Translations under genes and position numbers: made by a program
The notes under the pieces: model-generated
Seen by the model: only the letters and a program-made list of their open reading frames with translations
Databases searched by the model: none
What the model was told of the DNA's origin: nothing
Part shown: positions 22,738 through 34,755 of the stretch, in pieces
How the letters are laid out: every line of letters begins with the position of its first letter
Numbering within the stretch: position 1 is the stretch's first letter
Assembly (NCBI GenBank): GCA_013396525.1
Contig: VWYX01000259.1
Location: 248,001-312,000 of the forward strand
Origin: Chaetorhynchus papuensis
Lineage: Eukaryota; Chordata; Aves; Passeriformes; Rhipiduridae
Reading direction: 5' to 3'
DNA length: 64,000 bases

Positions 22738-25064
22738 TTAATGGCAGAAGAAGGAGGAAGGCAGGGTAAAGAAAGAAGGGTATATTCCTGCAAGTACAAT
22801 TTCTGAAGGCTGCCTTCTCATTTCAGTCTTCACTGGGACTGCTTGGAGTTTCTTATTGAAAAAACCACAAAATCTGACATGTGAAAGGTTCTGTTATGTT
22901 CCACATAATGGACTGCTCAGGGAGACAACTGCAAATATTATTTCTTTTTAAAAGGCATAATGTGTTTCAGAAGTGATACATGCTTCTGTAAAAACGGGCC
23001 TAGAGCAGCTGCTTTTGATGTCAGCTACAACTGTCGAGCCTGGCTTTTAGACTGATATTTTGATACTATTGGAGGACCTATGAGTCTGTTTGTGTAGAAG
23101 CCCTTTTACAATACTCTACATTTGAAGAAATAACTTGTACTTGCATGAGGATCCACCTTGCAGATCTGCCATGGGCTGTTAAGGGCATGTTTGAATCAGG
23201 CATGTTCAAGCCCAGCATTTAAACATTGCTGTAATTCTCTTGGAAGTATCTCCAAAGGCTTTTGTTTGTTTCTTTTCCCCAGTGAAGAGAGGTTTTGATT
23301 TAAATGTTCTCCTCATAGTATGTGCAACCAAAGATTAGTGCCAAATACACAGCGGGGAGAGACAGAGATAAACTTGTGAGACTTTTGTACGAGGTGAATG
23401 AGGTTGCTGGACACAAACAGACACCTGCTACCTGCCCCAGCCCCATGGTCTGACCTGCTTGGGTGGAACCCTCTGTGCAAGTATGGCTGAAGTAAATGAG
23501 CTGTGTCAGCACAAGGTTGCCTGAAGGACAAGGTCCTAATACTGAGGAAACTAAAGCAGGATTTTTAAATCCTTCTGGCACAATAAGCAGCTTTTGCAGA
23601 GCAGGGAAGGCTATGTGGGCTTTTGTTTTTGTTTTGTAAATGGGGGTTGTGAACTCCATAATTCTCGAAGAAAATTATTGCTGTGTGGAACTGTTTTCAG
23701 CTATGCACATGAAAAATCCCCTTTCTGCCCATGCTTGGAGGAACCCCACGGCTTTTTTAGCTCTAAAAGCCTGGCTGAGAGTTCCACAAAAGCAGGTTTG
23801 ATTGAGCAGGATAATAAACATCTTTCCCCCTGTTTAGATTCCCTGGGTACTCCTAAGAGGCACATATGTTTTGCTGAACTCTTTCTTATATCTATATTCT
23901 TCTTATATCTACACTGTGCAATTCAATGGGAATTACTTTAAAAATTTGTCTTCTTGGAAACTTGGCCTTAACCTTTCATTAGGTTCAAAATGGATCTGCA
24001 AAGCAGGTTGTTTGACACTCTTCAGATAACCACTCATGTTAAAAATATGGGAAACAGAACACCCTGAAAATTGGAAGGAACCTCTTTTATGAAACAGTTC
24101 AGCATGTACTTCACTGTTTGAGGAGCAAAAGCGTTTATTAGAAAAGAGATGAACTTTGGAGTGGAATTAGGAGGAGAATCCTTAGACAATCCTGCATAAA
24201 ATTTGCCCAGTTCAGAACTCTGCTGAGAAGCTGTATCAGCGTGTTACAAGTCCAGTGGCACCCTCCCACTGGACAGCCCAGGGCACATCAATAGCACACT
24301 GGTTATGTGAAAGAAAGTGACCTTGAACACTGAACCCCAGCTACTTCACCTCTTGTCTCAGTTTGGGAACTGTTCCAGCCAACCATCCCCAAGCCAAAGG
24401 CTCCTCCAGGTCTGACTCTGCATCCCCATGGGCATGGGGTGGCTTTGCTGTCCTGCCTCAGTAAACCCATCTAGTGGAGTACTGGGGACCTCTCATAAAT
24501 GTCATTTGAGACACTTGTAATGAAAAAAGCATACAATGTATTAGCTCTCTCTTAGTGTGAGAGGGGCACCACAGACTCAGAGGAAATGGACGGCCAAAGG
24601 CCCTGCAGTGAGGATCTGGCCTCTGTACTCGAGAGAGGCTTTGTTTCAGTTCTCTTGAAGCAGAGAATATGCTGATCAGTCCTTTAGGAACAAGCCTTGA
24701 CTGAGGCTGTTATCTTGGTCACAACATTGCACTGTCAGATTCTAATGCCTTTTACACTCGAATTGCCTCAGGTCTGCCCAGCAGAGAAATTCAAGTCTGG
24801 GGATATCCATATGTCCAAGTCATCATAGGAGACAGGGCTAGAGTGTCATTAGTGTTTCATTCCCTAACACTTCCTTTTATGAGACTGTTATTTTAATTGT
24901 GGATAGCTTTGCCAGACTTTTTAGGATTGTGTTTTACATGCCAGTATCCTGCAGATTTTAGCCAATGTGGTTTCATTGTGTTGTCCATTTTCCAAAAGTC
25001 TGGTGTTATTGTTATTGGAATGATAATGTTCATATTTTACTTGTAAAAGGGAAACCAGGGGAGG

Positions 25065-25082
25065 CTGTGTGTGTGTGTGTGT
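25065..25082 (+). repeat. (GT)n microsatellite
   Basis: Eight to nine uninterrupted GT units. Short, and expected to be length-variable. Confidence 0.9.
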
Positions 25083-27775
25083 AACAGAAGGAAGTGTATT
25101 TCTCTTCTGAATTGCAGTGAAAGAACAATGTTTAAGAAGGAATGGGTGTAAATGGAAACTTTCTCGTTGCAAATCAGAGAATTTTTGACCATTTCAGATG
25201 GGATCATAAGTGAAATTGTTTCATGTTTATAGAAACAATTATTTATACAAATAATTACATTTTAGACTATTATATTTATGCAGGGAACTGTTACATGATT
25301 ACTTGTAATAAGAGAACTGATTTGTTAGCTCAGGACAGCCCTTCTATGAGTTTGTATTTTCAAGTCCTTCATTCTGTGTTAATGTAGCTCACCTTCATAA
25401 CTGCACAATTTCATCCATTCTTGGGTCTTGACTGGTTCAATTATTCCAGTAGTATTCTAGTCCCCAAGACAAAGGGTTTTCTTATTTATTTCCAGTGGTA
25501 GATCTGACTGGAGAACTCTATTCTATTCCTTCCTAGTAATTTCTGTGTAAATAGGGGAGAGAGAACATTGGGTTTGCTTTTACGTTTTTCTACAGTTTTA
25601 AATTAAAACCACAACTCTGCATTCCATTGTGTGAACATCAGCAAATACCATGTGTTTTCTTTGGAGATGGCATTTTGAAAGGCTATTAACTTGTAGTGGG
25701 ACTGCTGCTTGAGACATAGACTTCCAGCAAAATCATGAGGTGTGCTGTTTAATGAACTTCGAGGAACTCAGAATCACAGATCCAAACCTCTGTGAATAAG
25801 AATAAAAACATTAAAAATTGTCTCAATCAATCCAGTGTCTTACATTTACGCTAAAGAAAAACAAAAGGATGAACCTTTCCCCACTCGGACCTGTAATGCA
25901 GCTCTGTGGGACAACTCTTTTTATCTGTTAGCCACTGTTTTGAACTCAGTTTTGTTTCAGTGTTGATGAGGCTAATTGGGAGAGATCAAAGATGTATTTT
26001 AGGGTCAGGTAAATGGTGTTTCTCTTTGCTTGTCCTCTTGGCCTTTAGGCTTATCAGACTTGAGCAGGGCGGATTCTGTCACCGGGAGCTCTGTTCCGGG
26101 GATGCACTGGTCCTGCTGTATGCTGCACCTTTATGCATTCCAAAGCTGATGCTGATACTGCCACTTCAAAGGCTCCATTTCGCTTCAGGGGATTCTATCT
26201 TTAAAGCACTCAACATCAGTGGGAGGATTTTCACGTCATGTCATATCCCACTTTTGAAGTTTCTTGTTAATAGGGGTCGCCTTTGAAGACTTTCCACTCC
26301 TGAGAGGTTCTTCTCCCAGTTCTTCTTGTTGCTGGGATGTCTCTCACAAGATCTTTTTAGCATCCCTCCTGAGGATTTCTATCTTTAGGAACATCCCTTA
26401 AGAGCTTCTTACTGTTTAGGCCTGAGTCTTCAGAAGAGTTTTGATATCTTTTAACAAGTTCCTGCCTGTGGGACAAGCCATGCAGCCTCTACTCAGTGTG
26501 GAGTTCACTGTGACCAACTCACCTAAGAAAGATGCGCATGACCTGGACAAAGGTTTTCTTTATGAGCAGATTTCATCATTCTCCCATTATTCAATTCTAT
26601 TTAAAAATTGAATATCTATTATAAAAGTGATTACATATGGCTTGTGATAATTATGGTTTCATTAATGATGGACGATTGCTTTTTTATCAAATCAGAAACT
26701 AACTCATGCTCATATCCTTCACCTTTTTGGAGTAAAGTCATCTTAATTTTTTTTTCTTATGATTCTTTTCCTCTTGGTGTTACACTTCCTCGTCTAGACT
26801 GGAAAATACCACTCCATTAAGTGTTACAGGCCTTAATGAAAACAAAAGGTGCCAGAAAACTTACTTGAAAGTCTCTGATGAGATTCTGAAACCCCAGAGG
26901 TCTACATAGAAAACTAAACTATTGAGCATGTGTATGAGGCAAGTTTTGAGCTTTCTGAGTTTATCACATGACTTAGTACGAGTGTTGTCAGATGAATAAC
27001 TTCAGATTCTGGTACATGATTTGAGACACTACTGTAATTTTTGTGGAAAGTTCTGTATATGAAATGAAAAGGCAAACATGGATTTTTAAAAGTTTAAAAT
27101 TATATGAAAATTGCATAAATTTTTTACAAGTTCAGGCATTCCCATCATCTCAATTTTCATTCCAATGGATTGGGAATGTGGTTTTAGAATTCTTCACTGT
27201 CAGATTTTTTTTTTGTTGTGTGTTTTTTTTGTTGGGGTTTTTTTTTAAGTTGACCTCCCTGGCATTGTGAACCTTGGAATATATTGAGAAAGGTGGAATA
27301 GAAGCTCCTGTGGAAAGCCACAAAGAGGAAAGATTTTACAGTAATATTATGCAAGTCAGGCTGAAAAGCATGAAAATCCTTTTGGAAAGCATTTAATGGA
27401 GAAGCAAAGAGTTACATGAGCATGGGAATAATGTCAGTCTGGTGTCCAATGTGCTCGTAGCCTCTGACTGATCCACACGTTAACCGGGAGAAAGGACAGC
27501 AGGTACAGTTTGGAGACCTTGGGGACCTTGACTAAGACCTGGATAAATGCTGGACCTTTCACGAGTGAGATGAGCTAGGGAGAGAACTTATGGAGCAGGG
27601 AAGAATGGGAGGTTGGCCAAGACGTGTTTTGAACTACTTGAAAGAAGAGAGAGAGCAAAATAGCAGCTCTAGGAGCTGCAAAGCAAAGGTGTGTGGAACT
27701 GCCTCAGAACAAAGAGCTCAGATGTAGCTAAATGCCAAAAATGTTGCTAGGGAATAATTTAGTCTCTTGAAGCGC

Positions 27776-27812
27776 AAAAAAAAAAGAAAAAAATTAGAAA
27801 AAAAAAAAAGAG
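27776..27812 (+). repeat. A-rich low-complexity tract
   Basis: Two runs of A separated by AGA/TTAG interruptions. No adjacent retrosequence was recognised, so it is not clearly a poly(A) tail. Confidence 0.8.
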
Positions 27813-30800
27813 ACAACAGGCAAGAGGAAATACTTAAATCAATGACGAAAGAAGGTTATGTAAATGAGACAATCCATGGGCCAATTATCTTCATTTTCAG
27901 ACAGGAAATATCCTCCTTTGGAAGCTCACAGATGAAAACTTGATGTGAAATTTTGTTTTTATTCTAAAATTCTGTATTATTGGCATGTCATAAAGTGGCT
28001 TATGTGTAATAACTGATATTATAAAATTAACAGTACATTCTTTTGAATAGGCTTTCATTTTAAAATGCATTCTACTTTTTACAGAGAACATTGTGTGTGC
28101 TTATTGAAGAGAGAACAAAGCAAGATTATGTGCTACAACTTATGCTTCTACTGGCATGTCAAGAAGGTCTTTATTTTCTTCTTAAGATATTAAAAGTTTT
28201 GTGAAGAGCTATTTTAGTAGAAGGTTTCATGGTGTTTCAAGAAACATAAGATACTTTGAAGAAGAAAATAGAAGGAGATGTTTTTATTGGTAGTATTGTA
28301 TAATCTGGTTGTAATATCCTGGAAAAATTGTTCCTGGCAAAGAATGGCAAAGAGTAGACCTTTACTACTTGTATATCAATTGGATAAAAGTAACGTAAGT
28401 GTATTGATTACTATATAATGATATAAGTTAAAATAAATTCATGCTTAAAGAAAATACTTGTTTTCACAAAACTAAATTGTTTTTTTCTGGAAAATTGTTA
28501 CTTCAGGCATTCCAGCATTGTCTAGTCATGTCCAGTTCCCAGAGCAAAAAAAGCCCTTAGGCTGTTTACAATAAGGTTTTTACTCTGACGAATATTCATG
28601 CTGTCTCAGCCTCTGACAGTCAGGCTTATGTTGAAGTATGTGCTTCCATTATAATCAGTTTTGTTTGATATCTCTCACTCAAATGCTCAAACACAATTTT
28701 CTAATTCTCCTTTCAAAGATACTGATGTTTTCATCAGTAATGTCAAATTCTAACTAAAAGTCAGTAAGATTTTTTTCTTGTCTTACTTCTTCTGAAATCA
28801 AGACTCTTCCAGTCTCAAATTACTAACATTCATACTGTGTGCAATAAATTAAGTTTTCCCCTCATAATGAGGGATTATTGTGATAAATATCAAACATGAC
28901 TTTGAATGAAATGCAGAGCCATGCAATCCATACTTAGTAAGAGATATCATCTTGAATAACGTCAGAATCATTTTCGGAGCTAAGAAAGAAAAGATAATTT
29001 GGAGCAGAAATAGCTAGTTGGGAAAAAAACTAACCCTAGCCAAACAAGAAACACCCCAAGAATGGCTCTTCTCAGTGTTATCTCAAACAGTAAAATCTGC
29101 TTGTTTAAGGACCTATTAATCATAGCATAAAATGCTGCCCAATTTACATAACCGAGCAACAGAATATAAAATTTGACAGGGCAGAGTGAACATTAATTAG
29201 GCAGCTCTTGTAAGTGACAATGAGCTTCCCTGTTCTCCCTGAATTTTTTAGTACACCCCCAGTAATTTCACACAGGATTTGGAATGTCTTGCAGGAGTTA
29301 GCTGGCACTTGTGTCTTATCTCTGTCATGCCCTTAATAATGCATATTGCAGGGGACAGAGTCCATCTTTGCCAGACCCTGCAGGTGAGCACTGGGAAGCT
29401 CTTCTCCCTTCGAAGCTGTAGGCTGCAGCTGTTTGAAGCCTGGTATGTGCCTGTGATGACTTAAAGCCCACACTGCCAGCAGCAACACTGGCAGTCCCCG
29501 GCCCTCAGAGACTGGCCGCATTCCCAGGCGCTCCAGTGGGTGTGTGCATTTCCAGAGCACTGACTGCACCTGCCACAGGGCTGGGAGCACAGAGCTCTTT
29601 GCTCTCCTGCAGCCTGCTTAGAGGGTGTTTGCTGCATTTCATTTCAAACAACATGATAAAAAGTCCCCTGGCATTGCAATGGTTGCTGTACAAGCCACGG
29701 CCACCTGGCACCCCCAGGTAACAGCAGAGGGAGGACCTTGATCCGTGCACTCCGCAAGGACTCGGTCCCAGCCATGACAGTGACAGGGAACGCTGTTACA
29801 CTGGTAAAGGAAATATTTTACACTGATATTAATTCACATTTCCATGATGTTTTTATCTTTAATTTGGGCAATTCATCTTCAGAAGTCTCTTAAGTTGCTT
29901 GGTAACATATTTTCATTGTATTTCCTTTGAAGACATTGGAATTAGCGCATCCAGTATCCAAAGGGATGATTAGGAGCAAATAATGGCTCACGGTTTGGCT
30001 TCTGGCTGAGGCAAACCTGGCTGCATTGCTCACAGTTCACTGCTGTTCAGAAGGTTATCTTCGCCACCAAAAAGGTGGAAAAGTGTTCTCTTTTGTTGTG
30101 AAATGAAAGGTTTAGATTCTTAGGATTTTGGATTACTGACAATGTGGCAGAAAAAATATTACTTTTTAGCAGAAAAAGTAACATGCTGCCAAATTGCTTT
30201 GGGTTAACACAAATAATTTGTTTCCACCACTACCAGTATAAATATTAGTGCAGAAACTGGATCTTGAATTTTTCCTGATAATTTCTGACTCTTTTAGACT
30301 GATCTTAAAAAATAGTCTTCAGCTTTGACTATCATTTTACCACCATCAGTAGGAAACTGCTCTAAAGACAGTAATTCTGGGTTACAAATTCCTCAGCTAG
30401 AAAGACAGAATGTTAATATTTATTCTAAAGATTAACACTGAAAAGCTTCTGTATGAGAGAAAAAAACCCAAAACTATTTCTCTTCACTGGTAGCTGGATT
30501 ATATTATTATTTTAGGAAAGTAATATTGTAAATATTAGAAATCGTTATAAACTTTTGCATTCCATATATGTTTCCATGTCTAATACTTGTATTTTAGCTT
30601 TGCTTTAAAATACACTGTCTAGAAAGCGATCCTCTCTGTCAGGATCATGTAGCTTTTTTTTTTAATAAATAGTAATTTAAAGTTTCAAATTTATTCTAAA
30701 ATTATCAGCAACAGAAATTCTGTCACCAGAATTACAACATTTGCATCGAGGTCACAATATATCCCTTGCTTGGGCAGATGTAGTGACATGAGAGATATTT

Positions 30801-31923
30801 TATTAATCAACCGTTTACTTAAAGTAAACATTTTCTTACAACCTTTTTGTATGACCCTTTGAAAGAAACCTAGAGACCAATACGAATCACAGATTGCTGT
30901 GTGACATTGGTGGAGAACTTAAAGGTGCCCTTAATCAAAATTCTGTGTAGGCATATGATAAACCTTCAGCATGAATGTTTCTGGATAAAGTATCTGTATC
31001 ACTTTGAATAACATAAATATTTTGCATAAATATTAATTTACATTTTATTGCTTTTGTATCACCAGTGCAACAGGTGCTTCCAAATGCTCTGGGAGCAAAT
31101 GATGAAGCAGATATTAGATGGGGTACACAGAAATATTCTTTCTCAATAAGTTGTCCCAAGCAACTGGTAAGGGTAATATGGATTAAAACCCACAAAAGCA
31201 AGGAGCATATGCAAACCGCCAGGAATGCAGATGTTTGCACAAATATAGAAAAGGTTTTATTTCTGCCAAAATTCTCTTTACTGCTTAGTCATTACCCACA
31301 ACTGTCTTATTTGCTGTTCAGAGCAAAGAAAACAAAATCAAAATCCTGAAGAAAATTACAGTCTTACACTAAAAGGGAAAAGAAAAAGAAGTGTGAAAAA
31401 AAGAGACAGCTGATTGAGGTGTCTCAAGACTGGTTCCATGTCTGTGGCATAGTCAATTGTTTGTCTGTAGTTGGACTGCAAGTCAGTGATAGGTGCTTAA
31501 ATAAATGCTAGGACAAATTTATCTCCCCCCATCCCATTCATTTGCTCTCTTTCTGATGTGAAGATAAACCATAAGATCTAAGTATATTTCTGATACCTGT
31601 AATTAGCACTACAATCTTCCTTAAGAGAGAACCACCACCACCCTGCAACCCCCCAAAATGATAAATTTTTGCACACAAAGTCTCATGTAGCCCAGAAAAA
31701 TGTCCTTGCAGCTAAATATATTGGAAGTTCACTGTCCTGCCAACTGGCACTACTTGAGGAATCTGCCTTTGGGGTGGATAATAACAAATCCTATGCAAAA
31801 ATCACATCACCCTTGTATGTATCAAAGCTATTCAACACTGAGCATCACTAACACTGACTACCCTGGGCAGGAAGTGCACAGTGGGTATCAACTGACAAAG
31901 AGTGCTCATCGTCTCTTATGCAG

Positions 31924-32281
31924 AGAGACTGCGGGAGCTGGGCCTGCTTAGTCTAAAGAAGAGAACACTGAGAGGGGATCTCATTAATGCATATAAATTT
32001 CCAAGAGGATGGTGGCAGATTCTTTTCAGTGGTGCCCAGCAACAGGACAGGGGGCAATGGCCATAAACTGAAACACAAGATGTTTCACTTCGACATGAGG
32101 AGGAAATTCTTTACATTGAGGGTGGCAGAGCACTGAACAGGCTGCCCAGGGAGGTCGTGGAGTCTCCCTCTCTGGAGACATTCCTGTGTCACCTGCTCTT
32201 AGTGACCCTGCCATGGCAGGGGGAATTGGACTGGATAATCTCCAGAGGGGCCTTCTGACCTTAACAATTCTGTAATTCTGT
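31924..32281 (+). mobile_element. CR1 LINE 3' end
   Basis: Begins in the ORF2 C-terminal region (GAGACTGCGGGAGCTGGGCC, then AGTCTAAAGAAGAGAACACT, the 'LRELGLFSLKKR' coding text). It runs through GCAACAGGACAGGGGGCAAT and CTGCCCAGGGAGGTCGTGGA to the 3' end, GACCTTAACAATTCTGTAATTCTG, at 32281. It is 5'-truncated. Stops and frame breaks make the short coding part dead. Confidence 0.92.
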
Positions 32282-32479
32282 CATGTATCTGCTCACTGCT
32301 GGATGAAATTACATAACCATAGACAAGGTGGGGAGGTCTTGCTGTCTCAGGGGCCCGAGATGTCTCTCTTAATAGTCAGGGAACATATCTTGCATACATG
32401 ATGCTTCCAGGTGGTGCAAGCAATTACAAAGCAAGGTAGTTTTTTTTTTCAAGGTATTTTTTTTTTGGTTTTGATATGG
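32282..32479. other. Short unassigned spacer with T-rich tracts
   Basis: About 200 bp including T homopolymers at 32441-32467. Nothing else recognised. Confidence 0.4.
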
Positions 32480-32651
32480 GGAGGGGATACAGCATTGCAG
32501 GTAGAGACTGCAGATCTCTGATGTTGCTATAGTGCAGAGTTTTAAGCTGTGCACTCAGTCTCTGTAGTTCTTCCTTCACACTCTGTTTCTGGTTAATAAA
32601 TGAAGCACAGCATTGTTTCCATTTTGCACTGGATAGACCCTGGGCCTCTCC
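32480..32651 (-). CDS. Candidate exon, unknown gene (minus strand)
   Basis: On the minus strand a long pyrimidine-rich tract ends in CTACATCTGCTGCAG, followed by about 57 open codons in phase 0. The product begins GEAQGLSSAKWKQCC and continues into a helical, coiled-coil-like stretch, KQSVKEELQRLSAQLKTL. The open frame extends upstream through the tract (150 codons in all, 32424-32876), so the true boundary is uncertain. No good donor is visible; the best is a weak GTATCC near 32490. The family is not recognised. It lies on the same strand as the exon candidates at 38.6-45.3 kb and could be a later exon of that gene, or chance. Confidence 0.22.
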
Positions 32652-33739
32652 CTGCAGCAGATGTAGAAGCAGTAGGGAGCTGGAGAAGGCATGGGGGCCA
32701 TCAGCTGCAGGAACACCTGTCAGTAAAGGGGAACACATCAATCTTTCTGCTGGGATGCCAACAGGTTTCATGGCTACATCCTGAGTCCTCAAAGCCATCC
32801 CCAGGGTGAAGCTGTAGGGACCTGTCTGCCAGGTGCCATTCTGGCTCTGCTCAGATGGACACCCCTTCCAATACACACATCATTTCCTCAAAGGCTGGGA
32901 AAAGAAAGGGGCCAGAGGGAAATTTTTAAGGCGGCCAGCTTTTGTCTCCATTGGTGTATAAGAGAAATGACGAAGATATTTTGTTAGCATATATCAGAAA
33001 GGGGAGAATGAGATGTATTTGAGAGGACCGTAAGGAAGAGTTTACAGATGTGATACCTCAGCAGTTTGGGAGACTTCCAGGGATGGATATTGCCTCTTGA
33101 CCAGCTGCTGATCTTTCCCTTCTCCCCTCCAAATGCCTTCACAGTGTTGGCCTCTATAAATCCTTGGAACTGTTAAGTTCTGCAGTTGAATTTTGAGTCA
33201 TGTTAGTGTCAATTAAAATTTGTTGCCAGATACTTTTACCACACAACCAAGTTTGAACCTTTCCCATACCATTTGTGGTTTTCTACCATTTCCTTTCTAC
33301 CAGTTCTTTCTTTCACCGCATTTCAGTCCCAAAATAATCTCTGCCGCCCTTTTCTGCATCTTTGCTGTCTGAAGATGTGCAGGGTTGCATGCCATATCCA
33401 GGATATGTCACACTGTGAATTTATCCAGGGACTCAAGGAGAGAACACTCTCCCTGTGTCTTCCCTAATAATTCTAAATGCTTCACTTGCCTCTTTGACTG
33501 CTGCAGGCACTGTACTGACATTTTAAAAAAAAAGTGTCCTCAACGACTTTAAGATCTCTTTCCTGAGTACATAAAACAAAGTAAGTTTTAGCAATAGAGA
33601 AGCGAACACAGCAATAGTTTATTAAAAGTACCACAACAGTGAGTGACCAGTAAAAGTATACAAAGAAGCTAAACGCAGTTTCCCACAGTATTTGCACCTG
33701 CAGCTATTTGCAGTTTTGCCACAGAATATCTACTGATGA
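32652..33739. other. Unassigned single-copy DNA
   Basis: No repeat or exon recognised apart from the extension of the open frame noted at 32424-32876. An A homopolymer of about 9 lies near 33522. Confidence 0.4.
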
Positions 33740-33756
33740 TTTTGTTTGTTTGTTTG
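33740..33756 (+). repeat. (GTTT)n microsatellite at gap edge
   Basis: Four TTTG units run directly into the undetermined bases. Confidence 0.9.
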
Positions 33757-34661
33757 NNNNNNNNNNNNNNNNNNNNNNNNNNNNNNNNNNNNNNNNNNNN
33801 NNNNNNNNNNNNNNNNNNNNNNNNNNNNNNNNNNNNNNNNNNNNNNNNNNNNNNNNNNNNNNNNNNNNNNNNNNNNNNNNNNNNNNNNNNNNNNNNNNNN
33901 NNNNNNNNNNNNNNNNNNNNNNNNNNNNNNNNNNNNNNNNNNNNNNNNNNNNNNNNNNNNNNNNNNNNNNNNNNNNNNNNNNNNNNNNNNNNNNNNNNNN
34001 NNNNNNNNNNNNNNNNNNNNNNNNNNNNNNNNNNNNNNNNNNNNNNNNNNNNNNNNNNNNNNNNNNNNNNNNNNNNNNNNNNNNNNNNNNNNNNNNNNNN
34101 NNNNNNNNNNNNNNNNNNNNNNNNNNNNNNNNNNNNNNNNNNNNNNNNNNNNNNNNNNNNNNNNNNNNNNNNNNNNNNNNNNNNNNNNNNNNNNNNNNNN
34201 NNNNNNNNNNNNNNNNNNNNNNNNNNNNNNNNNNNNNNNNNNNNNNNNNNNNNNNNNNNNNNNNNNNNNNNNNNNNNNNNNNNNNNNNNNNNNNNNNNNN
34301 NNNNNNNNNNNNNNNNNNNNNNNNNNNNNNNNNNNNNNNNNNNNNNNNNNNNNNNNNNNNNNNNNNNNNNNNNNNNNNNNNNNNNNNNNNNNNNNNNNNN
34401 NNNNNNNNNNNNNNNNNNNNNNNNNNNNNNNNNNNNNNNNNNNNNNNNNNNNNNNNNNNNNNNNNNNNNNNNNNNNNNNNNNNNNNNNNNNNNNNNNNNN
34501 NNNNNNNNNNNNNNNNNNNNNNNNNNNNNNNNNNNNNNNNNNNNNNNNNNNNNNNNNNNNNNNNNNNNNNNNNNNNNNNNNNNNNNNNNNNNNNNNNNNN
34601 NNNNNNNNNNNNNNNNNNNNNNNNNNNNNNNNNNNNNNNNNNNNNNNNNNNNNNNNNNNNN
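33757..34661. other. Assembly gap (905 N)
   Basis: 905 undetermined bases between two different tetranucleotide repeats. The length may be estimated. Open frames that appear to cross it are artefacts of N translation. Confidence 0.99.
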
Positions 34662-34755
34662 CCTTCCTTCCTTCCTTCCTTCCTTCCTTCCTTCCTTCCT
34701 TCCTTCCTTCCTTCCTTCCTTCCTTCCTTCCTTCCTTCCTTCCTTCCTTCCTTCC
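34662..34755 (+). repeat. (CCTT)n microsatellite
   Basis: About 23 perfect CCTT units, a homopurine/homopyrimidine tract, running up to the assembly gap on its left. The true length is unknown. Such tracts can form triplex (H-DNA) structures and commonly break assemblies. Confidence 0.97.

Larger units (their letters stand above)
22253..31923. other. Long single-copy stretch, no gene recognised
   Basis: Nearly 9.7 kb with no recognised transposon and no convincing gene. It contains a short GT microsatellite (25065-25082), an A-rich tract (27776-27812) and a small tandem duplication at 22710-22737. A plus-strand cluster of strong-looking splice signals lies at 25.95-26.05 kb: TTTTGTTTCAG, then CAG before GTAAAT, then a long pyrimidine tract ending CCTTTAG. 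The spacing would leave an intron of about 40 bp, too short for a vertebrate. A 126-codon plus-strand frame overlaps it (25906-26286) without recognisable motifs. Confidence 0.4.
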
